Shown here one piece after another: positions 56,397 through 64,000 of a DNA stretch of 64,000 nt. This DNA is from Acidaminococcus massiliensis (GTDB taxonomy: Bacteria; Bacillota; Negativicutes; Acidaminococcales; Acidaminococcaceae), in contig NZ_LT608315.1 of the NCBI RefSeq assembly GCF_900095825.1, forward strand, positions 1,231,873-1,295,872. Direction: 5' to 3'. The stretch's first letter is position 1. Every line of letters begins with the position of its first letter. Position numbers and translations under genes: made by a program. The notes below the pieces were generated by a model. That model searched no databases, had not been told where the DNA came from, and saw only the letters and a program-made list of their open reading frames with translations.

Positions 56397-57764
56397 ATGA
56401 ATACGTCCATGATTAAAAAAATCCAACAGGAACTGCTCAACGGGCTGGATGTCCTGCTGGTCACAGGGGCTTTCTGGCTCTGCTGGCAGCATTTCTACCA
56501 AAATCGCATCGACCATCCTTTTTACTACCTGGGCAACCTGATCATGGTGTTCCTGTTCGGCCTCTTCTATTATTCCATCTCCCACCTGTACAACGGCTAT
56601 TCCGTGCCCATCAGCCGGATCTATGAATTGGTCTACAGCCAGACCCTGGCCGCCTGTCTCAGCGATGGACTCCTGTATCTCATGATCCTCTTGATCAACC
56701 GGCACTATATCACGTTCCTGCCCTTTCTGCCCACCCTGGTGCTCCAGTTCTTCCTCATCGTGGGATGGACCGTAGCAGCCCACCAGTGGTATTTCCATCA
56801 GTTCCCGCCCAAAAAGACCGTGGTGATCTTGGGACAGGGCCAAAATGTGGATGCCCTGGTGAAACAGTACGGCATGGACGTCCATTTCGATGTCCAGTCC
56901 GTGGTCCCGGTGGAGGAGTGCCTCAAAGACCTGCCCGGAACCATCGGCCAGGCCGAAGTGGTGTTCTGCTGTGGCCTCCACAGCCACAATCGGAACCTGG
57001 TGACCAAATACTGCGTGGCCCATAAGATCGGTACCTATGTGATTCCCCGGATCGGGGACGTGATCATGGACAGCGCCCGGAAAGTCCATCTCTTCCACCT
57101 GCCCATGATGGCCGTCCAGCGCTACAACCCTTCTCCCGAATACCTGATCCTGAAACGGGCCTATGACATCGCCCTGTCCCTGGTGGCCCTGGTACTCTTT
57201 GCTCCCATCATGGCCGTTGTGGCCGCAGCCATCAAAGCTACTGATGGGGGAGACATCTTCTACCGCCAGGCCCGGCTCACCAAAGACGGCAAAGTCTTTC
57301 AGGTATTGAAATTCCGCAGCATGCGCATGGATGCAGAAAAAGACGGCGTAGCCCGGCTCAGCACCGGCGAAAACGATCCCCGGGTCACCAAAGTGGGCCG
57401 CTTCATCCGCGCCGTCCGCTTCGACGAACTGCCCCAGCTGCTGAACATCCTCAAAGGCGACATGGCCATCGTGGGACCAAGACCCGAACGCCCGGCCATC
57501 TCCGCCCAGTATGCCCAAGCCATGCCCGAATGGAACCTGCGGTTACAGGCCAAATGCGGTCTCACCGGCTACGCCCAAGTCTACGGTCAGTACAACACCA
57601 CCCCCTACGACAAACTGCTCCTGGATCTCATGTATATCGCCAAGCCCAGTTTGTTTGAAGATTTCAAGATCATCTTCGCCACGGTGAAGATCCTGTTCAT
57701 GAAGGAGAGTACCGCCGGGATGGCAGAAGGGCAGGTTACGGCGGAGGCAACAAATAAAAATTAG
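56397..57764 (+). CDS. Undecaprenyl-phosphate sugar phosphotransferase (WbaP-like)
   Basis: A 455-residue polyprenyl-P sugar-1-P transferase that starts the lipid-linked repeat unit. Four N-terminal spans, a CoA-binding-like central domain (VVILGQGQNV), then the bacterial sugar transferase domain (KRAYDIALSLVALVLFAPIM, FRSMRMDAEKDG, RFDELPQLLNILKGDMAIVGPRPE). The ATG at 56397 with CAGGAGG upstream is used. It is the last gene with normal GC before the AT-rich sugar block. Confidence 0.92.
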   Translation: MNTSMIKKIQQELLNGLDVLLVTGAFWLCWQHFYQNRIDHPFYYLGNLIMVFLFGLFYYSISHLYNGYSVPISRIYELVYSQTLAACLSDGLLYLMILLINRHYITFLPFLPTLVLQFFLIVGWTVAAHQWYFHQFPPKKTVVILGQGQNVDALVKQYGMDVHFDVQSVVPVEECLKDLPGTIGQAEVVFCCGLHSHNRNLVTKYCVAHKIGTYVIPRIGDVIMDSARKVHLFHLPMMAVQRYNPSPEYLILKRAYDIALSLVALVLFAPIMAVVAAAIKATDGGDIFYRQARLTKDGKVFQVLKFRSMRMDAEKDGVARLSTGENDPRVTKVGRFIRAVRFDELPQLLNILKGDMAIVGPRPERPAISAQYAQAMPEWNLRLQAKCGLTGYAQVYGQYNTTPYDKLLLDLMYIAKPSLFEDFKIIFATVKILFMKESTAGMAEGQVTAEATNKN

Positions 57765-57847
57765 GTTGTTCGGATAAATTACTCTAGTAATTTATAATAG
57801 ATTTGCTGGATAAATAGTCAGATAAATTTAGTGAGAAGGAAGATATC

Positions 57848-58981
57848 ATGGAAAACAATGAACCTGTTAGAGTGCTCCAAGTAGTGGGAAGAATGGATCG
57901 TGGGGGAATTGAAACCATGATTATGAATCTTTATAGGCATATAGATCGCAGTAAAGTGCAGTTTGATTTTTTAGCTCACTACGGAAGAGAGGCTGCATAT
58001 AATAATGAAATTCGTGCTTTGGGCGGAAATATTTATGAAATGCCAGCGTTGAGGGATGATACCCATATCTATTACTGGAAATTGCCTACCTATATAATGG
58101 CATTGCATCAATTTTTTGCTCATCATCCTGAAATAAAGATTATTCATGGTAATATGACAAATACAGCTGCGATTTATATGCCCATCGCAAGAAAGTATGG
58201 CATTAAAACATGCATAGCTCATAGTCACAATACAAGAGGAAAAGCAGGGCTGCTTGGAGTAGTGACAGACATTTTGCAAAAACCAATTATAAAGTATGCA
58301 ACTGATCTTTTTGCTTGCTCTAAAGAAGCTGCATACTGGTTTTATCCTAAGGAATTAGTTGATGCAGGTAAAATTAAAATTATTCCAAATGCAGTTGATG
58401 CCCAAAAATTTAGATACGATCCTATTAAACGTATAAAAATGCGGGAAAAACTTCAAATTGGTAATAGATTAGCAATCGTCTGCGTGGCTAGATTCAGAAA
58501 AGAAAAAAATCAAGCATTTCTTGTCCAAGTCTTAAATGAAATAGTCAAGAAACGGAATGATGTGGTTTTATTTTTTGCTGGGGATGGGGAATATGAGAAT
58601 AATGTAAAGAAACTGGTACAGAAATATCATCTAGAAAATCATGTGGTATTTTTGGGTATGTGTGATTATATTTCAGATCTTCTCCAGGCAATGGATGTAT
58701 TTGCGTTGACTTCTCTTTGGGAAGGCTTACCAGTGGTAGGTGTGGAAGCTCAGGCCAGTGGCTTGCATTGCGTTGTTTCAGATGGTATTACCAGGGAATT
58801 GGACATAATTGGGAATGTAAAGTTTTTATCTTTATCAGTGCCTGTCAGAGTATGGGCAGATCAATTAATAGCAGCAGCTCAACTTCCTAGGCAAGATACA
58901 TTTAAAGCTATTCAAGCGGCAGGATATGACATTCATACGACGGCTAAATGGCTACAAAATTTTTATTTATCTAAATGTTAA
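57848..58981 (+). CDS. GT4-type glycosyltransferase (family 1 domain)
   Basis: A 377-residue GT-B enzyme with N-terminal GRMDRGGIETMIMNLYRH (the donor-site loop) and C-terminal VARFRKEKNQ, FAGDGEYE and SLWEGLPVVGVEAQASGL. It resembles EpsF/CapM-like capsule glycosyltransferases; sugar specificity is unknown. Base composition drops sharply from here on, so this block was probably acquired separately from the export genes. Confidence 0.88.
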   Translation: MENNEPVRVLQVVGRMDRGGIETMIMNLYRHIDRSKVQFDFLAHYGREAAYNNEIRALGGNIYEMPALRDDTHIYYWKLPTYIMALHQFFAHHPEIKIIHGNMTNTAAIYMPIARKYGIKTCIAHSHNTRGKAGLLGVVTDILQKPIIKYATDLFACSKEAAYWFYPKELVDAGKIKIIPNAVDAQKFRYDPIKRIKMREKLQIGNRLAIVCVARFRKEKNQAFLVQVLNEIVKKRNDVVLFFAGDGEYENNVKKLVQKYHLENHVVFLGMCDYISDLLQAMDVFALTSLWEGLPVVGVEAQASGLHCVVSDGITRELDIIGNVKFLSLSVPVRVWADQLIAAAQLPRQDTFKAIQAAGYDIHTTAKWLQNFYLSKC

Positions 58982-59009
58982 TTTATATATGTAGCGGAAG
59001 GTGCTTCTG

Positions 59010-60509
59010 ATGATTGTAAAAAAGAATCAATTTTTATCAATCTTCTTTTATTTAATATCGTTTGTTTTGATGATTTTTGCAATATTTACAGAAGCAGAAG
59101 AAGCCCTTCTTTCTGTTTCTGTAACAATCATTTTAATTGCAAATATATGTTATTTATGGGATGAATTTCAGAAAAACATATTGCTAATCATGTTTCAATT
59201 AACATTCTTTTTATTTTTGATTTCTGGTGTTTTTATACAGACGCTAAATCAAGGAAACTATTTTACGATGTTCAATCCCAGTGAAATTGCAGAAACTATG
59301 ATATGTTATTGGATGGCTGCATCTTCTATGTGGCTATATATATTGTTTCGCTCTCGTATTAAAATCAAAAAAAATTCAAGGGAGAATATTACAGACGAAC
59401 TAAAGAAAAGTACTATTCCGTATTCTGGATATCAATTTAATGATGTGCTTCAAAAAATATCTAAGTGGATGTTTTATTTATGTAGTGTTGCTTATCTTGC
59501 AAATATTGTAGATAAAATAGTGTTTAGATTTACCCATACATTACAGGCTTATTATGCAGGGTATATATCATCACTTCCTACGTTGTTTGTAAAATTAGGA
59601 GATTGTTTTCTTATTTCATTCATGCTCTTTTTAGCCACTAAACCTTCAAAAAAAAGAGCTTTGTTTCCTATTGTCATCTATGTGTTTTTATCTATAATGA
59701 CGTTGTTATATGGAGTTAGAAATGTTTTTGTATTGAACATTATGTTTCTGATTATGTATGGTACAGCGAGGAATCTTGATAACAAAGAAAAGTGGATTAC
59801 TCGAAAGATGGTTAATATTGGGATTTTGTTTTTGCCAGTTTCTATAATCCTTTTACAGGCTTTTGATACGATTAGACGAAATGCAGGGTTTTCTATTGAC
59901 TTATTGGGGGAATTGTTTTCCTGGGATTTAGTAAAGGAGTTTTTTATTTCTCAAAGTGTAAGCTCACAAATCTTACCTAATGCAATTATCAATATGGATG
60001 TTTTGGGGGGGCAGCCTGTTCCATATACTTTTGGCACGCTTTATACATATTTGACGCAAAATATGCTTGTCAGATTTTTTACTGGTCAGGCGGCATATAC
60101 AGCTAATTCTGTTGAAGGCGCTTTTCAGAGTGGGAATTTGGGATCGAGATTGGCTTATGAAATGTATGAGGAGACATATCTTGCTGGTACTGGTATGGGA
60201 GGATGTTTTGTTGCTGATTTATATGTGGATTTTTCTTATATAGGAATTATTATTGGAACGATAGTCCTTATGATATTCATTAATATCCTTTCAAAAGGAT
60301 ATTTTACTGCATCTCCATATAAAGATGCTTTTTTGTTTGTAGGCTGGCGCTGGATTCTATATACACCACGCGATTCTTATTTTTCCTGGGCAATGCAGGC
60401 TTTTTCGTTCATGAATATAATTTATGTTATAGCAGTATATCTATTGGTGTCTGAAATTGCAAGGAGGAAAGGTTATCGAAAATTTACTTCTTTAAAGAGA
60501 GAATACTAA
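59010..60509 (+). CDS. O-antigen/capsule repeat-unit polymerase (Wzy-like)
   Basis: A 499-residue membrane protein with about 12 predicted spans and a large loop between residues 330 and 400, the plan of Wzy polymerases and of the oligosaccharide repeat unit polymerase family. No catalytic motif is diagnostic. Its place between two glycosyltransferases and ahead of a flippase supports the call. ATG 59010 with GGAAGG upstream is preferred over the GTG at 59001. Confidence 0.75.
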   Translation: MIVKKNQFLSIFFYLISFVLMIFAIFTEAEEALLSVSVTIILIANICYLWDEFQKNILLIMFQLTFFLFLISGVFIQTLNQGNYFTMFNPSEIAETMICYWMAASSMWLYILFRSRIKIKKNSRENITDELKKSTIPYSGYQFNDVLQKISKWMFYLCSVAYLANIVDKIVFRFTHTLQAYYAGYISSLPTLFVKLGDCFLISFMLFLATKPSKKRALFPIVIYVFLSIMTLLYGVRNVFVLNIMFLIMYGTARNLDNKEKWITRKMVNIGILFLPVSIILLQAFDTIRRNAGFSIDLLGELFSWDLVKEFFISQSVSSQILPNAIINMDVLGGQPVPYTFGTLYTYLTQNMLVRFFTGQAAYTANSVEGAFQSGNLGSRLAYEMYEETYLAGTGMGGCFVADLYVDFSYIGIIIGTIVLMIFINILSKGYFTASPYKDAFLFVGWRWILYTPRDSYFSWAMQAFSFMNIIYVIAVYLLVSEIARRKGYRKFTSLKREY

Positions 60510-60510
60510 A

Positions 60511-61737
60511 ATGTCTAGAATTGTAATTTTAACTAATACATATCCATATCCAGGAGAAACTTTTCTTGAAAATGAACTTAAATATATTCCTAATCCTAAT
60601 ATAGCGGTAATTTGTCCTATACAAATAGCTGGATTTCATCATGTGGATTCTAAAAAACATAAGATAACAATCTTTCATTGTATGAAAAAAATAGTCTTAA
60701 CGGATTGGATTGTTAGCGTAGGAAAAGGTATCTACAATATTTTTAAGCACCATGAATTTAAAGAAATAAAAAAAGATAGGTTCATGGTTAAAAACTTCAT
60801 AAAGGCGATAAAGTTTGCAATTAAATCAGAAACAGCTATTTGTGCAATTACTAGATGGATTCCTGTTTGGAATGTGAATAATGAATCAATAGTATTTTAT
60901 TCATATTGGTTTTATGAGGCTGCCTATATAGCGGCACGATTGCATGAAATATTTCCTAATAGTATATTTATATCACGATGCCATGGATATGATCTTTACA
61001 AAGAAAGACATATTGGTGGATATCTACCATTTCGACAGTATCTCTTGTATTCAGCTAGTGCGGTATACCCTATTTCTCAGCAAGGAGTAAATTATTTGCT
61101 TAACAATTATGGCTCTCAATGGGAGGATAAAATTAAAGTTTATAGATTAGGTACAGAAAGACTGTTTAAGCCTATTCTGCGGAAGGAGCCAGATCATATA
61201 GTCACCATTGTGAGTTGTTCTAATTTGGTGAAAGTAAAAAGAGTACACTTGTTAGTAAAGGCATTAATGATGACCGATTTACCATTGCGTTGGTATCATA
61301 TCGGTGATGGCCCCATGAAAGAATCACTGCTTTTATTAGCAAATGAGTTGCCGAAAACCATACGATGGAAATTTTTAGGTGCTATTCCCAATCGTGAGGT
61401 GCAGAAGTTTTATGCAGAACATTATGTGGACGCATTTATAAATGTTAGTGAATCAGAAGGAATACCAGTTTCAATCATGGAGGCGCTGTCTTATGGTATA
61501 CCAGCGATAGCTACAGATGTTGGAGGTGTATCGGAAATTATTGAAGATGGAAAGAATGGTTTTTTACTGAAAAAAAATTTTACTTCAGAGGAATTAATTT
61601 CAGCTATTTGTGTTTTTGGTAATTTAACAAAAGAAAATTCTATGATGCGTATTAATGCAGCTACTATGTGGAATGAGAAGTATAATGCAATAAAAAATTA
61701 TTCCCAGTTCTATCATGAAATTTCTGGGCTACTTTGA
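60511..61737 (+). CDS. GT4-type glycosyltransferase
   Basis: A 408-residue GT-B fold enzyme. The C-terminal half has VSCSNLVKVKRVHLLVKAL, YHIGDGPMKESL and the donor-site NVSESEGIPVSIMEALSYGIPAIATD with its Glu pair. It is AT-rich and starts one base after the polymerase stop. The acceptor and donor sugars are unknown. Confidence 0.88.
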   Translation: MSRIVILTNTYPYPGETFLENELKYIPNPNIAVICPIQIAGFHHVDSKKHKITIFHCMKKIVLTDWIVSVGKGIYNIFKHHEFKEIKKDRFMVKNFIKAIKFAIKSETAICAITRWIPVWNVNNESIVFYSYWFYEAAYIAARLHEIFPNSIFISRCHGYDLYKERHIGGYLPFRQYLLYSASAVYPISQQGVNYLLNNYGSQWEDKIKVYRLGTERLFKPILRKEPDHIVTIVSCSNLVKVKRVHLLVKALMMTDLPLRWYHIGDGPMKESLLLLANELPKTIRWKFLGAIPNREVQKFYAEHYVDAFINVSESEGIPVSIMEALSYGIPAIATDVGGVSEIIEDGKNGFLLKKNFTSEELISAICVFGNLTKENSMMRINAATMWNEKYNAIKNYSQFYHEISGLL

Positions 61738-61754
61738 CTCTATGGAGGTATATT

Positions 61755-63038
61755 ATGCCCAGTTCTGTTGTTAATAATAAAAAATTAATGATACTGATAC
61801 GGACAGGATTTTTCCATATTTTTGGAAGCAGTGTTATTAATAAAATTATTGCTTTCATGAGCAGTATTGTCTTGGTCAGGATTTTAACAAAACAAGAGTA
61901 TGGAGTTTTTACATATGCATGGAATATTTACAGTATTGTATTGTTATTTAATGGAATGGGAACGGATTCAGGTGTATTGCAACTTGCTAGCGAAAAAAAT
62001 GAGGATACTAATTTTGCTAATCGAACTAGTAATTATGGTACCCGATTCGGGATTCGATTCAATGTTATCCTCATGATTGTGCTTCTTAGTATTGGGCTGT
62101 TTGTTCCTTTAAAAATTGAAGGTGCTGGAAGATTATTATGTTTTCTTTGTTTAATGCCTATTCCACAGTTGTTATATCAGATGACAACTATATATATGCG
62201 ATCACAGAAACTAAATCGAGAGTTTGCTAGATTAACTGTTTTCAATACTGCTCTTCTGTTTATTAGTTCAGCCACTATGGCCTGGGGATTTCGCGAGATT
62301 GGATTGATTATGGGCTATTATATAGCCTATTTTACTTCATACATTGTTGGATATGTTGTATACCATATCAGTATTCTTAATCATTCTCAACATTTTGGGA
62401 AAAAGGATAGATATGATTTGTTGAAGATATCTTTTATTTCCATGTTGAATAATGGTTTGTCTCAAGCAATGTATCTTCTTGATATTTTTATGTTGGGAAT
62501 AGCAAACCCACAAGAAATAATGTTGGCAAGTTATAAAGTTGCCACGATGATTCCTACTGCATTGACCTTCATCCCCACTGCACTAATTACCTATCTTTAT
62601 CCTTATTTTGCAGAACATAGAAATAATGGCAGTTGGTGTCTTCAAGCTTATAAAAAAGTTCTTTTGGGCTTGAGCGGAACGAATTTTATAATTGCGATAG
62701 TGCTTTTTTTAGAAGCTCCGCTAATTATACAATTGTTTTTTGGAGCTCAATATCTTGATGCTGTGCCTGTATTTAGAATACTATCCTTAAACTATTTTAT
62801 TTCAGGGACGTTTAGAATCATATCCGGAAATTTATTGGTTACACAGAGAAAATTGACTTTTAATTTTTTTGTGGCTGTGGTATCGAGTATTGCAAATGTG
62901 ATTGCCGATTATCTATTTATACAATGGTGGGGATCTCTTGGCGCAGCAATGGCAACGGTTCTTGTTGTTGTTATTTCAAGTATACTTAGTACTGGATATT
63001 TGGTTCATATTTTCTATCGAAACCGTATAGTAAAGTAG
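61755..63038 (+). CDS. Oligosaccharide flippase (Wzx/MATE-like)
   Basis: A 427-residue polytopic protein with about 12-14 spans and the Wzx N-terminus IFGSSVINKIIAFMSSIVLVRILTKQEYG. It is expected to flip the lipid-linked repeat unit to the periplasm before Wzy and Wzz act. ATG 61755 with TGGAGGT upstream is preferred to the overlapping upstream TTG. Confidence 0.87.
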   Translation: MPSSVVNNKKLMILIRTGFFHIFGSSVINKIIAFMSSIVLVRILTKQEYGVFTYAWNIYSIVLLFNGMGTDSGVLQLASEKNEDTNFANRTSNYGTRFGIRFNVILMIVLLSIGLFVPLKIEGAGRLLCFLCLMPIPQLLYQMTTIYMRSQKLNREFARLTVFNTALLFISSATMAWGFREIGLIMGYYIAYFTSYIVGYVVYHISILNHSQHFGKKDRYDLLKISFISMLNNGLSQAMYLLDIFMLGIANPQEIMLASYKVATMIPTALTFIPTALITYLYPYFAEHRNNGSWCLQAYKKVLLGLSGTNFIIAIVLFLEAPLIIQLFFGAQYLDAVPVFRILSLNYFISGTFRIISGNLLVTQRKLTFNFFVAVVSSIANVIADYLFIQWWGSLGAAMATVLVVVISSILSTGYLVHIFYRNRIVK

Positions 63039-63071
63039 GATTATTGGTTTTATGAACTGGGGATATTTATT

Positions 63072-64000
63072 ATGAAATTGTGTTATTTGGTGTATCGCGA
63101 AGATAACGTTATGGTTTACGAATCCCAAGTCTTAGAATATCTACGGGCTTATGAAAGCAAAAATATATTTGATTCAATAGAGCTACTTTTGTTTAGACAT
63201 GAAAAAAATCTTATTAAAGGGAAAGAATCAGAAAACCGTATAAAGCAATACATTAAAAAGGGCCATACGTTTTGGAGTTTTCCTGTTTTAAGTATGATAC
63301 AGTTGAAATTTGATGTGCTTCGACTTAAAAATTATTTACAAAATCATTATGATAGAGCTGATAATATTGCGGTTATATGCCGAGGAGATTTAGCAGCCTA
63401 TATAGGGACACGTGCATTTAGTGGATATCCAAACAGTCGAATTTTGTATGACAATCGAGGATTGGCTTTTGAAGAATCTCTCATGAGCTATCCAAATAGT
63501 ATTATTCATAAAGTTAATCGCAATATAAAAAGAAAGGCGTTACTTGCAGCGAAAGATTTTTGTGACTCGTATAATTTTGTTACGACCAATATGCGAGAGT
63601 ATTTTATAAAGCACTATCAATTTGATGAAAATATTCCTTATACGATTATACCAACCTTATATCAGTCTGTAGTGTGTGATGAAATTAAACTTCAACAAAT
63701 CCGCCAACAGGAAAATTATCATGAAGGTGATACGGTCATTGGCTATATCGGTTCAACTGCTGCCTGGCAATCAATGAATACCTTGGTAAGCACTATGGCT
63801 AAAATTGGACAGAAAATGCCGAAAGCTAAATTTCTTATCTTAACAAATGGCGGTATCCCGGAAATACAGAAATTAACAAATAATATAAAGAAGAGAATAG
63901 TTATAAAGAATATTCCCCATAATAAGATGAACTATTACTTACAGATTATAGATATCGGTATTGTTATTAGAGATAATACTATTATCAATCATGTTGCAGC
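63072..64000 (+). CDS. Glycosyltransferase-like protein, cut by the window end
   Basis: An open frame from ATG 63072 continues without stop to the last base (309 codons seen). The visible part has a GT-B look: an N-terminal half with YESQVLEYLRAYE and LYDNRGLAFEE, then TVIGYIGSTAAWQSMNTLVSTM, KFLILTNGG and a D-I-G-I-V-I-R-D segment typical of the donor domain of GT4 enzymes acting in capsule loci. A weak GGGG site precedes the ATG. The C-terminus and sugar site are outside the window. Confidence 0.7.
   Translation, partial: MKLCYLVYREDNVMVYESQVLEYLRAYESKNIFDSIELLLFRHEKNLIKGKESENRIKQYIKKGHTFWSFPVLSMIQLKFDVLRLKNYLQNHYDRADNIAVICRGDLAAYIGTRAFSGYPNSRILYDNRGLAFEESLMSYPNSIIHKVNRNIKRKALLAAKDFCDSYNFVTTNMREYFIKHYQFDENIPYTIIPTLYQSVVCDEIKLQQIRQQENYHEGDTVIGYIGSTAAWQSMNTLVSTMAKIGQKMPKAKFLILTNGGIPEIQKLTNNIKKRIVIKNIPHNKMNYYLQIIDIGIVIRDNTIINHVA

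Overview
The window reads as a chromosomal segment of a Negativicutes bacterium (Firmicutes with a diderm envelope), most likely an Acidaminococcus or close relative. Three things point there. EtfB and EtfA form a strongly expressed pair typical of glutamate/glutaconyl-CoA fermenters. The Cas12a aligns by eye along its whole length with the Acidaminococcus Cas12a, with nearly the same numbering of catalytic residues. A Wza-type polysaccharide exporter indicates an outer membrane. The genus call is inference; no search was run.

Layout: 0.1-9.7 kb is a housekeeping run on the + strand (yebC, ruvCAB, a SpoIID/LytB protein, queA, tgt, yajC, 5-FTHF cyclo-ligase, secDF), with many 1-4 nt overlaps. 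10-21.4 kb holds a 2-hydroxyacid dehydrogenase, a LapA-like protein, recJ, relA/spoT, dtd, an MBL hydrolase, an AI-2E-family permease, hisS and aspS. 21.4-25.9 kb has a structured leader RNA, a PhnD-PhnC-PhnE(fused) ABC importer and a Sel1-repeat protein. 25.95-31.75 kb is an AT-richer type V-A CRISPR island: cas12a, a cas4 relic, cas1, cas2 and a three-spacer array. 31.8-44.1 kb returns to core genes (a beta-CASP nuclease, typA, sepF-like, dnaE, etfBA, pyk). 44.1-49.3 kb is repeat-rich: an inverted-repeat unit carrying a four-helix-bundle gene, an acyltransferase, a membrane protein, and a 120-bp tandem repeat array interrupted by an IS110-family element. 49.3-52.2 kb encodes a TrkA/TrkH potassium uptake system. 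52.2-64 kb is a capsule/exopolysaccharide locus: PHP phosphatase, Wza, Wzz, BY-kinase and a priming sugar transferase at normal GC, then an abrupt AT-rich block of glycosyltransferases, a polymerase and a flippase that runs off the window.

Most notable observations: (1) the IS110 element can be read by eye as a complete bridge-RNA system. Its ends, a junction promoter with exact 17-bp spacing, and target- and donor-guide matches all agree. It also has a second left end, made by an 86-bp duplication that breaks exactly at its own target-guide sequence. (2) The cas4 gene of the Cas12a locus is reduced to about 33 codons with a T-tract frameshift, fused in frame to the start of cas1. (3) A family of intergenic elements is built from variable short 'word' repeats, a conserved palindrome and a covarying hairpin; one copy encloses a four-helix-bundle gene. 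(4) A multi-branched leader RNA ending in a 16-bp terminator precedes the phn-like importer. (5) A run of 11 G lies in the leader of the polysaccharide operon, next to a terminator-like hairpin.

No rRNA or tRNA gene was recognised. Promoters and terminators are assigned by eye from consensus boxes and hairpins.
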